A DNA stretch of 64,000 nt from Pseudoxanthomonas sacheonensis (GCF_010093305.1 NZ_PDWS01000017.1:1-64000); one strand, 5' to 3'; shown: positions 1 through 9,165, counted from the first letter of the stretch. Notes: generated by a model not told the origin, from the sequence alone. Translations and numbers: made by a program.

Positions 1-54
1 CAGCAGGGTGTGCAGGTCCGATTCCAGCTGATGCGCGCCGTGGGTGTCGCGCGC
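1..54. repeat. Inverted copy of 129-182 at the window edge
   Basis: Bases 1-54 are the exact reverse complement of 129-182, which lies inside mfd. The match stops abruptly at 54/129 (55 does not pair with 128), leaving a 74-base spacer. Native mfd sequence resumes at about 55. This looks like a fold-back join at a contig end rather than a biological repeat. Confidence 0.85.
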
Positions 55-56
55 CC

Positions 57-3000
57 GCTTCCCCCACCGCGCTGGCCTGGATGGTGACCCGCGCCGCCGA
101 GGCCCACGCCGGTCCCTTGCTGGTGGTTGCGCGCGACACCCACGGCGCGCATCAGCTGGAATCGGACCTGCACACCCTGCTGGGCGAAGGCGGCGACCTG
201 CCGGTATTCCCGTTCCCGGATTGGGAAACCCTGGCCTACGACCGTTTCAGTCCGCACCCGGACATCATTTCGCAGCGACTTGCCGCCCTGCATGCCCTGC
301 CCGGCCTGAAACGAGGCGTGGTGGTGGTGCCGGTGCAGACCCTGATGCAACGGCTACCGCCGCTGCGCTACGTGGTCGGCGGCAGCTTCGACCTGAAAGT
401 CGGCCAGACCCTGGATTTCGATCAGGAAAAACGCCGCCTGGAAGCGGCCAGCTACCGCAACGTGCCGCAGGTGCTGGACCCGGGCGATTTCGCCATCCGC
501 GGCGGATTGCTGGATGTGTTCCCGATGGGCGCAACCGCGCCGCTGCGCATCGAGCTGCTGGACGACACCATCGATTCCATCCGCGCCTTCGACCCGGAAA
601 GCCAGCGCTCGCTGGAAAAGATTCCGCAGGTGAAGATGCTGCCGGGCCGCGAGATACCGCTGGACGATCTGTCGGTGCAGCGCGCGCTGGATGCGTTGCG
701 CGAACGTTTCGACGTGGATACGCGGCGCAGTTCGCTGTACCAGGACCTCAAGTCGGGCATCGCGCCGGCCGGCGTCGAATACTACCTGCCGCTGTTCTTC
801 GAACAGACCGCGACCTTGTTCGATTATCTGGACGCGGCCACGCTGCCGCTGATCGCCGAAGGCGTGACCGAGGCCATCGAAGCGTTCTGGGCGCAGACCC
901 GCAACCGCTACGAACAGCGCAGGCACGATATCGAACGGCCGCTGGTACCGCCGGACGAGCTTTACCTCGCACCCGACGCATTGCGCGAGCGCCTGAACCG
1001 CAATGCGCGCATCGAAGTGTGCGGACCGGACCATCCGCGCCGCGAAGAATCGCAGCCGCTTGGCGACCAGCTGGTGCCGGTGCTTCCACTGGCCGCGAAG
1101 GACGTCGAACCTGCCGCTGCGGTGAAGTCGTTTCTTTCCAGCTATCCGGGACGCGTGTTGATCGCGGCTGATTCGCCTGGGCGGCGCGAGGCGTTGATGG
1201 AGGTGATGCAGGCGGCGGGACTGGTGCCGGAAGTGGTATCGGACTTCAGCGCGTTCGTTGCATCCCCTCTCCCGCTTGCGGGAGAGGGCAAGGGTGAGGG
1301 CGCTCTTGGCGCGGACCGAAAAGCGCCCTCATCCGGCCCTTCGGGCCACCTTCTCCCGCGAGCGGGAGAAGGGTTATTTTCAGTGCCGCGTTTTGCAATT
1401 GCAGTTGCCCCGCTCGAAGACGGCTTTGCCCTCGACCACCCGCAAATCGCGGTGCTCACCGAACGCCAGCTGTTCCCCGAACGCGCCACGCAACCGCACC
1501 GTCGCCGCCGCACCGGCCGCGAACCGGAAGCGATCATCCGCGACCTGGGCGAACTGAGCGAAGGCGCGCCTATCGTCCACGAAGACCACGGCGTCGGCCG
1601 TTACCGCGGACTGGTGGTGCTGGAAGCCGGCGGCACGCCCGGCGAATACCTGGAGATCGAATACGCCAAGGGCGACCGCCTGTACGTGCCGGTCGCGCAG
1701 CTGCATCTGATCAGCCGCTATTCGGGCGCCTCGGTGGAAACCGCGCCGCTGCATTCGCTGGGCGGCGAAGCCTGGACCAAGGCCAAGCGCAAGGCTGCCG
1801 AGAAAGTCCGCGACGTCGCCGCCGAACTGCTCGAAATCCAGGCCCGCCGGCAAGCGCGCGCAGGCCTGGCGCTGCATCTGGACCGCGCCATGTACGAACC
1901 CTTCGCGGCCGGCTTCCCGTTCGAAGAAACCCCCGACCAGCACCACGCCATCGAAGCGGTGATCCGCGACCTGGCCAGTTCGCAGCCGATGGACCGCGTG
2001 GTCTGCGGCGATGTGGGCTTCGGCAAGACAGAGGTCGCCGTACGCGCCGCTTTCGCCGCCGCCAGCGCCGGCAAGCAGGTCGCGGTGCTCGTGCCGACCA
2101 CGCTTTTGGCCGAACAGCACTACCGCAACTTCCGCGACCGCTTCGCCGATTGGCCGTTGAAGGTGGAAGTGCTGTCGCGCTTCAAAAGCGCCAAGGAAAT
2201 CAAGGAAGAGTTGCGCAAGGTCACCGAAGGCACCCTGGACGTGATCGTAGGCACGCACCGTCTGCTGCAGCCCGATGTGAAGTTCAAGGACCTGGGGCTG
2301 GTGATCGTCGACGAAGAACAGCGCTTCGGCGTGCGCCAGAAGGAAGCGCTGAAGGCGCTGCGCGCCAATGTGCACCTGCTGACGCTCACTGCGACACCGA
2401 TCCCGCGCACCTTGAACATGGCCATGGCCGGCCTGCGCGATCTGTCCATCATCGCCACCCCGCCGCCCAACCGTCTGGCGGTGCAGACCTTCATCACGCC
2501 CTGGGATGCGCCGCTACTGCGCGAAGCGTTCCAGCGCGAACTGGCGCGCGGCGGCCAGCTTTACTTCCTGCACAACGACGTGGAAAGCATCGGCCGCATG
2601 CAGCGCGATCTGTCCGAACTGGTGCCCGAGGCGCGCATCGGCGTGGCCCACGGCCAAATGCCGGAACGCGAGCTGGAACAGGTGATGCTGGATTTCCAGA
2701 AGCAGCGCTTCAACGTGCTGCTGTGCACGACGATCATCGAATCGGGCATCGACATCCCCAACGCCAATACCATCATCATCAACCGCGCCGACCGTTTCGG
2801 CCTTGCGCAGTTGCATCAGCTGCGTGGCCGGGTCGGCCGTTCGCACCACCGTGCCTACGCCTATCTGGTGGTGCCGGACAAGCGCGCGATGACCGGCGAT
2901 GCGCAGCGCCGGCTGGAAGCGATCGCGGCGATGGACGAACTGGGCGCCGGCTTCACCCTGGCCACCCACGACCTGGAAATCCGCGGCGCCGGCGAACTGC

Positions 3001-3563
3001 TGGGCGAAGACCAGAGCGGGCAGATGGCCGAGATCGGCTTCAGCCTGTACACCGAACTGCTGGAGCGCGCGGTGCGTTCGATCCGCCTGGGCAAGCTGCC
3101 CGACCTGGACGCCGGCACCGCGCACGGCGCCGAAGTCGAACTGCATATCCCCTCGCTGATCCCGCACGACTATCTGCCCGATGTGCATACCCGTTTGACG
3201 CTGTACAAGCGCGTGAGCAGTGCGACCGATGCCGACGAACTACGCGACCTGCAGGTGGAGATGATCGACCGCTTCGGCCTGCTGCCGGATGCGGCCAAGC
3301 ATCTGTTCGCCATCGCCGAGCTCAAACTCGCGGCCACCGCCATGGGCATCCGCAAACTGGACCTGGGCGAAAACGGCGGGCGCATCGTGTTCGAAGCGCA
3401 GCCCAATATCGACCCGATGTCGGTGATCCAGATGATCCAGAAGCAGCCCAAACTGTATTCCATGGATGGGCCGGACAAGCTGCGCATCAAACTGCCGCTG
3501 CCCGAGGCGGCGGATCGTTTCAATGCCGCTCGCGGCTTGCTGGCGGCACTGGCCAAAACGTAA
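57..3563 (+). CDS. mfd: Transcription-repair coupling factor Mfd (5' incomplete, carries a repeat insertion)
   Basis: ATP-dependent DNA translocase that removes stalled RNA polymerase at lesions and recruits UvrA. Counting from the ATG at 81, the product has a UvrB-like N-terminal module, an RNA-polymerase-interaction region (about 510-590, containing EDHGVGRYRG), Walker A GDVGFGKT at 643-650, DEEQ at 744-747, helicase motifs and a C-terminal TRCF domain ending at residue 1160. The frame stays open upstream of 81 with family-like residues (SPTALAW) back to about 57, so 81 is not the true start; the first few tens of residues are missing at the window edge. Residues about 395-431 come from an intergenic repeat inserted in frame between the N-terminal module and the polymerase-interaction region; the rest is full length. 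Assignment is certain; the start is not. Confidence 0.97.
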   Translation, partial: ASPTALAWMVTRAAEAHAGPLLVVARDTHGAHQLESDLHTLLGEGGDLPVFPFPDWETLAYDRFSPHPDIISQRLAALHALPGLKRGVVVVPVQTLMQRLPPLRYVVGGSFDLKVGQTLDFDQEKRRLEAASYRNVPQVLDPGDFAIRGGLLDVFPMGATAPLRIELLDDTIDSIRAFDPESQRSLEKIPQVKMLPGREIPLDDLSVQRALDALRERFDVDTRRSSLYQDLKSGIAPAGVEYYLPLFFEQTATLFDYLDAATLPLIAEGVTEAIEAFWAQTRNRYEQRRHDIERPLVPPDELYLAPDALRERLNRNARIEVCGPDHPRREESQPLGDQLVPVLPLAAKDVEPAAAVKSFLSSYPGRVLIAADSPGRREALMEVMQAAGLVPEVVSDFSAFVASPLPLAGEGKGEGALGADRKAPSSGPSGHLLPRAGEGLFSVPRFAIAVAPLEDGFALDHPQIAVLTERQLFPERATQPHRRRRTGREPEAIIRDLGELSEGAPIVHEDHGVGRYRGLVVLEAGGTPGEYLEIEYAKGDRLYVPVAQLHLISRYSGASVETAPLHSLGGEAWTKAKRKAAEKVRDVAAELLEIQARRQARAGLALHLDRAMYEPFAAGFPFEETPDQHHAIEAVIRDLASSQPMDRVVCGDVGFGKTEVAVRAAFAAASAGKQVAVLVPTTLLAEQHYRNFRDRFADWPLKVEVLSRFKSAKEIKEELRKVTEGTLDVIVGTHRLLQPDVKFKDLGLVIVDEEQRFGVRQKEALKALRANVHLLTLTATPIPRTLNMAMAGLRDLSIIATPPPNRLAVQTFITPWDAPLLREAFQRELARGGQLYFLHNDVESIGRMQRDLSELVPEARIGVAHGQMPERELEQVMLDFQKQRFNVLLCTTIIESGIDIPNANTIIINRADRFGLAQLHQLRGRVGRSHHRAYAYLVVPDKRAMTGDAQRRLEAIAAMDELGAGFTLATHDLEIRGAGELLGEDQSGQMAEIGFSLYTELLERAVRSIRLGKLPDLDAGTAHGAEVELHIPSLIPHDYLPDVHTRLTLYKRVSSATDADELRDLQVEMIDRFGLLPDAAKHLFAIAELKLAATAMGIRKLDLGENGGRIVFEAQPNIDPMSVIQMIQKQPKLYSMDGPDKLRIKLPLPEAADRFNAARGLLAALAKT
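1264..1373. repeat. Inverted intergenic-type repeat (family D) inside mfd
   Basis: Two hairpin arms, one around CCCTCTCCCGCTTGCGGGAG and one around TTCTCCCGCGAGCGGGAGAA, bracket GAGGGCGC...GCGCCCTC. The same architecture occurs between genes at 33243-33384. Here it lies inside the mfd reading frame and is read through as about 37 residues rich in Gly, Pro and Ala. Confidence 0.9.
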
Positions 3564-3586
3564 GGTTCGTCGTCTATTTTTGGCGA

Positions 3587-3661
3587 GTAGGTCGGGGCTA
3601 CGCCCCCGACGCACGGAAGATGTCAGACACTGCGTCCGTCGGGGGCGTAGCCCCGACCTAC
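3587..3661. repeat. Paired inverted repeat, family A
   Basis: Left arm GTAGGTCGGGGCTACGCCCC and its reverse complement at 3637-3661 flank a short unique spacer. Each arm is itself nearly palindromic. Other copies lie at 40330, 48840 and 60126. It separates mfd from the next small gene. Confidence 0.9.
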
Positions 3662-3724
3662 GGTCACGCACTTTGTCCTTTGTCTGCTCTAATGATCCCC
3701 GCCGAAGCCGGGAAGGAGACAGTC

Positions 3725-3928
3725 GTGGACACCGCATCGCTGCTGTGGGGTTTGCTGTTCGGTTCGGTGGGGCTGGGCTATTTCATTTATGGGAAGAACC
3801 AGAAGGCATTGCTGCCGGCACTGTGCGGAGTGGGGCTGATGGTCTTCCCGTATTTCGTTTCCAGCATATGGCTGATGGTGGTTATCGGCGCCGGATTGAT
3901 GGCGTTGCCGTTTTTCGTCCGCTTCTGA
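3725..3928 (+). CDS. Small membrane protein (67 aa), function unknown
   Basis: A very hydrophobic protein of 67 residues with two or three membrane segments (LLWGLLFGSVGLGYFIYG, then LPALCGVGLMVFPYFV and IWLMVVIGAGLMALPFF). Start GTG at 3725 is preceded by GGAAGGAGA at a good distance; the longer open frame upstream of it is only a shadow of mfd and of the repeat at 3587-3661. Similar short proteins are common in Xanthomonadales, sometimes labelled amino acid transport protein without evidence. It stands alone between mfd and an exported protein gene. The membrane location is visible; the function is unknown. Confidence 0.75.
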   Translation: MDTASLLWGLLFGSVGLGYFIYGKNQKALLPALCGVGLMVFPYFVSSIWLMVVIGAGLMALPFFVRF

Positions 3929-4038
3929 ACAGCGCGACCCATTTGAGCCTGTCCGTTGCCAGCCTGCGGACGCGTTGGTAGTGGATGGTCCGCTGTCGCC
4001 AGCCGGCGACCGAAGGACCACCACCGACGGAGGCGACC

Positions 4039-4479
4039 ATGCGCAAATTCCTTGCAGCGTTCCCGGTTCTCATGCTCCTTGCTTCGCCGCAGGCCCATGC
4101 GATCACCCAGGCGGAGGCGGAGAAGATCGCCGCCAATTACCTGGCCTCGTTGCCGCCGGCCGAGGTCAGCTACGATGCGATCAAGACGGTCATCGGCGAT
4201 CTGGATGGCGACGGCAAGCCTGAAATCGTGGTCCAGACCGCATTGCTGGGCCCCACTTACTGGTCCTATCAACTCGACGTCTTCGTGGACCGCGGCAAGG
4301 GCTATGCGCACGCCGGAACCGGCGAACTATGGGGCGACGTACAGAGTATCGCCATCGACAAGGGCATGGTGGTGGTGAAATCGAAGATGCCCGCGCCCAA
4401 CGATCCGCGCTGCTGCCCCACGCTGGAAAAGACGTATCGCTATGCGTGGAAAGGCGGCAAGGTGATCGAAGCCAAATGA
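4039..4479 (+). CDS. Exported protein with a GDLDGDGKPE motif
   Basis: 146 residues. A clear signal peptide (MRKFLAAFPVLMLLASPQAHA) directs it to the periplasm or beyond. Residues about 52-62 (GDLDGDGKPEI) match the aspartate-rich calcium-binding loop of FG-GAP/VCBS-type repeats, but only one repeat is present. A CC pair lies at about residues 120-121. The start was placed at the ATG after GGAGGCGACC because it opens the signal peptide; an upstream in-frame ATG at 3985 has none. No enzyme family was recognised; a small exported calcium-binding or structural protein is possible. Confidence 0.75.
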   Translation: MRKFLAAFPVLMLLASPQAHAITQAEAEKIAANYLASLPPAEVSYDAIKTVIGDLDGDGKPEIVVQTALLGPTYWSYQLDVFVDRGKGYAHAGTGELWGDVQSIAIDKGMVVVKSKMPAPNDPRCCPTLEKTYRYAWKGGKVIEAK

Positions 4480-4572
4480 CCGCGCCTGGATCGGTTGCGG
4501 CACAGTGACCGGTTGGCGACGCTTTCTGCGCTCTTTTTTTCTGCAGGGGATTTCCATTGAAGGAGATTGCAC

Positions 4573-4905
4573 GTGGCACTGACCAGGATAGAGAGTTACG
4601 AAGTGATGTATGCCGCCAACCAGTTCGCTCCGCGGATCTGGCTCAAGCATGGCGGCGCCTATATCGGCCAGCTGGTGTTCCACCCCAATGGCCAGGCGTT
4701 GCCGGCCGACGGACCGGATGCGAACAATCCCTCGCTGCACTACCATCTGGACGACTTCCACAACGCGCTCGACCTGCTGCGCAACGAGAAACCGGTATGG
4801 CTGTTGTATTCGGGAACGGGCGGCGGCTTCGAGAACGGGATCAAGACCGATGCCGAAACCACCGGCGAGGGCGAAACCGGCTTGAAACGTTTCCCCAAAA
4901 ACTGA
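4573..4905 (+). CDS. Conserved hypothetical protein (110 aa)
   Basis: A cytoplasmic-looking 110-residue protein starting MALTRIESYEVMYAANQFAP and rich in aromatic residues, with no signal peptide or membrane segment and no catalytic motif that I recognise. The GTG at 4573 follows AAGGAG at 8 bases; an in-frame TTG at 4567 is too close to that site. Related short proteins appear as conserved hypotheticals in other proteobacteria. The next gene, a lipoprotein phosphatase, begins 8 bases after the stop, so the two may be co-transcribed. Function unknown. Confidence 0.65.
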   Translation: MALTRIESYEVMYAANQFAPRIWLKHGGAYIGQLVFHPNGQALPADGPDANNPSLHYHLDDFHNALDLLRNEKPVWLLYSGTGGGFENGIKTDAETTGEGETGLKRFPKN

Positions 4906-4913
4906 GGCGTGCC

Positions 4914-5420
4914 TTGGCCGGCGCCGTGCTTGCGGGCGCGGTGCTGGCCCTGATTTCCTGTTCCACCGCCCCGGCGCGCGATGCCGATACGGTCACCTTC
5001 GTGGTGGTTCGGCACGCGGAAAAAGGCGACGACGACCCGCGCGATCCCTCACTCAGCCAGATCGGCCGGGCGCGCGCGCAGCGCCTGGCGACTCTGCTGA
5101 ACGACACGACGGTCAACGCCGCCTACGCCACCGCCTACCGCCGCACTTATCAGACCGCACAGCCTGTCGCAGAGAACCACTTCCTGCGCATCACCACTTA
5201 CGATGCGCAAATGCCCGCGCCGCAGTTCGCAGAGCGGCTGCGCACGTTGCACAAGACTGGGGCAGTGCTTGTAGTCGGCCACAGCAACACCGTTCCGGAC
5301 ATCGTCGGCGCGCTGTCGGGGCGGCCTGTCGAAGCGATGGCCGACGACGAATTCGATCGCCTCTACCGGATACGCATCGGCGCCGACGGAAAAGCGACGC
5401 TTTCGCAGAACCACTTCTGA
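4914..5420 (+). CDS. Histidine phosphatase superfamily lipoprotein (SixA/phosphoglycerate-mutase-like)
   Basis: A short member (about 168 aa) of the histidine phosphatase superfamily. VVRHAEKG supplies the phospho-accepting histidine and RHAE signature; GHSNTVPDIV near residue 120 supplies the second catalytic histidine. The N terminus LAGAVLAGAVLALISC is a lipoprotein signal with lipobox LISC, so the enzyme probably sits in the periplasm on a membrane anchor. The start is uncertain: TTG 4914 (after GAGG) fits the signal peptide, GTG 4926 is an alternative, and the frame runs open farther upstream. The substrate cannot be read from the sequence. Confidence 0.75.
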   Translation: MAGAVLAGAVLALISCSTAPARDADTVTFVVVRHAEKGDDDPRDPSLSQIGRARAQRLATLLNDTTVNAAYATAYRRTYQTAQPVAENHFLRITTYDAQMPAPQFAERLRTLHKTGAVLVVGHSNTVPDIVGALSGRPVEAMADDEFDRLYRIRIGADGKATLSQNHF

Positions 5421-5557
5421 CCGCATGCGGGCCGTTTTCCGACTTTACCAACCGGAAAACTCCGACACAGCGTAGACCCGCGACCGTTACGTGAGGCCGT
5501 AAGCTTGGACCACGCGCATGGATATGCGCTTGCCGCCCGTACTCAAGGACCGAGACC

Positions 5558-6421
5558 ATGAACCTGCGCATCGTTTTGCTTTTGCTGCTGTCCTTCCTGC
5601 TGCCCCAACCATCGCTGGCGGAAGCGACGACCCAGCCGCGGGCGATGCTGGCCACGAACTACCGCAGCGGCTTGAACGTCGCGGACTACTGGGTCAGCGA
5701 AAAACTGGACGGCGTCCGCGGGCGCTGGGACGGTAAACGTCTGCTCACCCGTGCCGGGCAGCCGATAGTGCCGCCGGCATGGTTCACCGCAGGCTGGCCG
5801 AAGGTGGCCATGGACGGCGAACTGTGGATAGGCCGCGGCCGTTTCGACGAAGTCAGCGGCATCGTGCGCGCGGGAAAGGCCGACGATCGCGCCTGGCGAC
5901 GCGTGCGCTTCATGGTCTTCGATCTGCCCGAGCACGGCGGCAGCTTCGGAACTCGGGTTCTGCGCATGCGCGGCATGTTGTCCACTGCCGGAATCGCGTG
6001 GCTGCAACCCGTGCCCCAGTTCCGCCTGGGCGATACGGATGCGCTCGAGGCGCGGCTCAAGCGAATCGTCGCCGAGGGCGGCGAAGGTCTGATGCTGCAC
6101 AGGCATGACGCTTTGTATCGGGTGGGCCGCAGCGAAGACCTCATCAAATACAAGCTCTATGCAGATGCGGAAGCGCGGGTGGTGGCGCATGCGCCGGGGA
6201 AGGGGAAATACACGGGTATGCTCGGTGCCCTGGTCGTACAGATGCAGGATGGCAGGCGATTCCGCCTGGGCTCCGGATTCACCGATGCCCAACGCGTCGA
6301 TCCACCACCGATAGGCAGCCTGGTTACCTATCGCTACAACGGACTGACCGGCAAAGGCCTGCCACGCTTCGCACGCTTCCAGCGCATCCGTCTGGATCCG
6401 CCGCCGCCCGATCCCCGATAA
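5558..6421 (+). CDS. ligE: Periplasmic ATP-dependent DNA ligase LigE
   Basis: A minimal ATP-dependent DNA ligase of 287 residues. It has an N-terminal signal peptide (to about residue 21, LLPQPSLA) and the nucleotidyltransferase motif I EKLDGVRGRW with catalytic Lys49. Motif III-like FMVFDLPE, motif IV EGLMLH and motif V KYKLY follow, then a C-terminal OB-fold region. LigE proteins are exported single-strand-break sealers thought to act on extracellular or incoming DNA and differ from the NAD-dependent replicative ligase. No Ku gene is nearby, which argues against a nonhomologous end-joining role. An endonuclease V gene follows 51 bases downstream on the same strand. Confidence 0.9.
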   Translation: MNLRIVLLLLLSFLLPQPSLAEATTQPRAMLATNYRSGLNVADYWVSEKLDGVRGRWDGKRLLTRAGQPIVPPAWFTAGWPKVAMDGELWIGRGRFDEVSGIVRAGKADDRAWRRVRFMVFDLPEHGGSFGTRVLRMRGMLSTAGIAWLQPVPQFRLGDTDALEARLKRIVAEGGEGLMLHRHDALYRVGRSEDLIKYKLYADAEARVVAHAPGKGKYTGMLGALVVQMQDGRRFRLGSGFTDAQRVDPPPIGSLVTYRYNGLTGKGLPRFARFQRIRLDPPPPDPR

Positions 6422-6472
6422 GCGCGACGAAGCCTGCACATGGCGCGAACATGTCCGGGCTACCCTTGCGCC

Positions 6473-7198
6473 ATGGATGCGAATTCGGGAACCGGCGTGT
6501 TCGGCGATTGGGATGGCAGCGTCGCTGCCGCACGCACTTTGCAGATGGAACTGGCGAGACGGGTTTCCCTGCGCGACGATTTCCCCGAACCACGCGTACT
6601 GGCGGGTTTCGACGTGGGCTTCGAGGAAGAAGGCGCGGTCACCCGCGCCGCGGTCGTGCTGCTCGATGCCGCCACGCTCCAGCCCATCGAATCGCACATC
6701 GCCCGGGTCGAAACTTCGATGCCGTACGTGCCCGGTCTGCTCAGCTTTCGCGAATTGCCGGCGTTGATGGCCGCGCTGGCCATGCTGACGCGAACGCCGG
6801 ATCTGGTCTTCGTCGATGGGCAGGGCATCGCCCATCCGCGGCGGCTGGGAATCGCTGCGCACTTCGGCGTGGCGACGGGGTTGCCGGCGCTGGGCGTGGC
6901 CAAGAAGGTGTTGACGGGTCGTCACGACGAACCGGGACCGGCATTAGGCGACCGCGCCCCACTCATGCACCGCGACGAACAGATCGGCTGGGCGTTGCGC
7001 AGCAAACCGCGCTGCAATCCACTGATTGTTTCCCCAGGGCACCGGATCTCCATGGACACCGCGGCCGAATGGGTCCTGCGCACGCTGCGGGGCTACCGCT
7101 TGCCGGAACCGACCCGCCTGGCCGACCGCATCGCATCCCGGCGCGGCGAGCTGCCGCCGGGTAGCGCGGGCCCGCTCGATAATGGCAGTCTCTTTTAA
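6473..7198 (+). CDS. nfi: Endonuclease V (deoxyinosine 3'-endonuclease)
   Basis: Cleaves the second phosphodiester bond 3' of deoxyinosine, starting repair of deaminated adenine. The 241-residue protein carries all family blocks: [10 protein letters not shown] with metal ligand Asp47, [12 protein letters not shown] with Glu94, and [14 protein letters not shown] with Asp115, then GVAKKVL and a C-terminal GHRIS motif. It matches E. coli Nfi along its whole length with a slightly extended N terminus. ATG 6473 is used because the codons before it do not resemble the family; an in-frame ATG lies at 6440. It follows ligE, but the two proteins should work in different compartments. Confidence 0.93.
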   Translation: MDANSGTGVFGDWDGSVAAARTLQMELARRVSLRDDFPEPRVLAGFDVGFEEEGAVTRAAVVLLDAATLQPIESHIARVETSMPYVPGLLSFRELPALMAALAMLTRTPDLVFVDGQGIAHPRRLGIAAHFGVATGLPALGVAKKVLTGRHDEPGPALGDRAPLMHRDEQIGWALRSKPRCNPLIVSPGHRISMDTAAEWVLRTLRGYRLPEPTRLADRIASRRGELPPGSAGPLDNGSLF

Positions 7199-7276
7199 GC
7201 GCAACGATCCGTTCCCGCTGTCGAATCAAGCATCCGGCTTTCCTGTGCGATCCTGCCGCCATTCCCGGAGGCACAC

Positions 7277-8140
7277 ATGACCACGATCATCACTCCCCGC
7301 ACCCACGACTTGGGCGGCGGCTTCGAAGTACGCCGCGCCGTACCCAGCCTGCAGGCACGCAGCATCGGACCGTTCGTGTTCGTCGACCACATGGGGCCGG
7401 CGATCTTCGAGCCCGGCCGGGGCATCGATGTACGCCCGCACCCGCATATCGGCCTGGCCACGGTGACTTTCCTGTGGGCCGGCGCGATCAACCACAAGGA
7501 CACGCTGGGCTCCGAGCAGGTGATCCTGCCCGGCGACGTCAACTGGATGACCGCAGGCCGCGGCATCGCCCACTCCGAACGCACGCCGGCCGATGCGCGC
7601 GGCCGTGGACATGCGGTGCACGGCATGCAGACCTGGGTGGCCTTGCCGAAAGCGGACGAGGAAACAGCGCCCGAATTCCACCACCACAGTGCCGCGGCGT
7701 TGCCCCAATTGCGAAGGAACGGCGCCTTCCTGCGGGTGATCGCAGGGCGCGCCTTCGGCGAGGAATCGCCGGTGCGGGTGTTCGCCGATACTTTCAATGT
7801 CGCCGTCGACCTGGACGCCGACGCCGAACTGGCGATCGACGACCCGTATGCCGAGCGTGCGCTTTACATCCTTGAGGGCGATGCGCAATTGGACGGCGCC
7901 GATCTTCCCGACAAGCATCTGGTCGTGCTGGACCCGGGCACGCGCCCGGTGCTGCGCGCCAAGACTCCGCTCAAGGCCATGCTGCTGGGCGGCGAGCCGC
8001 TGGACGCCCCACGCCACATGTGGTGGAACTTCGTATCCAGTTCGAAGGAACGCATCGAACAGGCCAAGCAGGATTGGCTGGATGGAAGTTTCGGCCAGAT
8101 CCCGGGCGAAGTGGAGTTCATTCCGCTGCCGGAACGGTAA
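7277..8140 (+). CDS. Pirin family protein (first of two)
   Basis: Bicupin protein of 287 residues. The metal-site signature is present: PHPHIGLATVTF (His55, His57), INHKDTLG and GRGIAHSE. Pirins bind Fe(II) and have been linked to quercetinase activity and to regulation of central metabolism; neither can be assigned here. ATG follows GGAGGCACAC. A second pirin of exactly the same length lies at 9881-10744 on the other strand, with aquaporin Z between them. The two are divergent, so they are not a recent tandem duplication. Confidence 0.92.
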   Translation: MTTIITPRTHDLGGGFEVRRAVPSLQARSIGPFVFVDHMGPAIFEPGRGIDVRPHPHIGLATVTFLWAGAINHKDTLGSEQVILPGDVNWMTAGRGIAHSERTPADARGRGHAVHGMQTWVALPKADEETAPEFHHHSAAALPQLRRNGAFLRVIAGRAFGEESPVRVFADTFNVAVDLDADAELAIDDPYAERALYILEGDAQLDGADLPDKHLVVLDPGTRPVLRAKTPLKAMLLGGEPLDAPRHMWWNFVSSSKERIEQAKQDWLDGSFGQIPGEVEFIPLPER

Positions 8141-8153
8141 GACGCGACCGGTC

Positions 8154-8236
8154 GTGGGAGCGGCGTCCCGCCGCGAGCTTTTCGCTTCTCTAGTCGATAG
8201 TCGATTCAAGAGCTCGCGGCGGGACGCCGCTCCCAC
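8154..8236. repeat. Paired inverted repeat, family B
   Basis: GTGGGAGCGGCGTCCCGCCG with the continuation CGAGCTTTT is mirrored by its reverse complement ending at 8236. Further copies lie at 38962-39035 and 60087-60202. The rest of the 8141-8405 gap shows no other feature that I recognise. Confidence 0.9.
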
Positions 8237-8405
8237 GACTTCTACAAAGCATTGGGTCTTCGGAACCGGAGACGGCATTGATGTGAGCCGTGGAGCTTTT
8301 GCGGCGCAACACGCCGCATCTAACGGAAAAGAAACAAACGCGATCATCGCTTCCGCTACTTTGCGCGGGCCGCCAACCGGCGGATCGACACTCTGAGGGG
8401 GCAAC

Positions 8406-9146
8406 ATGAATCTGGGCAAAAAACTCACGGCCGAGTTCCTCGGCACGTTCTGGCTGGTATTGGGTGGCTGCGGCAGCGCGGTACTCGCGGCCAATTTCGG
8501 CGGCGACGGCAATCCGCTGGGGATCGGGTTCGTCGGTGTTTCGCTGGCTTTCGGCCTGACCGTGCTGACCGGCGCCTACGCGTTCGGCCATATTTCGGGC
8601 GGCCACTTCAATCCCGCGGTAAGCCTGGGCCTGTGGGCCGGCGGTCGTTTCCCGGCCAAGGACCTGGTGCCGTACATCCTTGCGCAGGTGCTGGGCGGCA
8701 TCGCCGCCGGTTTCATCCTGCTGCAGATCGCCAAGGGCGGCGGCGGTTTCGCCATCGACCCGACCGCTGCCGGCGCTTTCGCCACCAACGGTTACGACGC
8801 GCTGTCCCCGGGCGGCTACACGGTCGCGGCGGCCTTCCTGTGCGAAGTAGTGCTGACGGCGTTCTTCCTGATCGTGATCATGGGTTCCACCCACAAGAAT
8901 GCGCCTACCGGCTTCGCGCCCATCGCCATTGGTCTGGCGTTGACCCTGATCCACCTGATCAGCATCCCGGTCACCAACACCTCGGTGAATCCGGCGCGTT
9001 CGACCGCAGTGGCGGTGTTCGCCGGTTCCGGCCAACTGGGCCAGCTGTGGCTGTTCTGGGTCGCACCGATCCTGGGCGCGCTCATCGGCGGCATGCTGTA
9101 CGGCTGGCTGGGGCGCGACCAACCCAACATCGTCGGCAATTCCTGA
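8406..9146 (+). CDS. aqpZ: Aquaporin Z
   Basis: Inner-membrane water channel of the MIP family, 246 residues with six membrane segments. Both half-helix motifs are intact: HFNPAVSLG (Asn69) and SVNPARST (Asn195). The Arg directly after the second NPA and the narrow-pore His and Cys-type residues favour a water channel over a glycerol facilitator. ATG follows GAGGGGGCAAC. It is single and ends at a strong intrinsic terminator (9166-9196). Confidence 0.95.
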   Translation: MNLGKKLTAEFLGTFWLVLGGCGSAVLAANFGGDGNPLGIGFVGVSLAFGLTVLTGAYAFGHISGGHFNPAVSLGLWAGGRFPAKDLVPYILAQVLGGIAAGFILLQIAKGGGGFAIDPTAAGAFATNGYDALSPGGYTVAAAFLCEVVLTAFFLIVIMGSTHKNAPTGFAPIAIGLALTLIHLISIPVTNTSVNPARSTAVAVFAGSGQLGQLWLFWVAPILGALIGGMLYGWLGRDQPNIVGNS

Positions 9147-9165
9147 CGGTTCCGCTTTCCGTTCG

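Noticed and set aside
1380..2375. A 331-residue open frame antisense to mfd
   Set aside because: Long antisense frames are expected in G+C-rich genes; mfd on the other strand has all family motifs and this frame has none.
2150..3928. A 592-residue frame overlapping mfd and the next gene
   Set aside because: Its first part is an out-of-frame mfd shadow with Arg/Pro-rich composition and it crosses a repeat; only the last 67 codons (from GTG 3725) look like a real protein.
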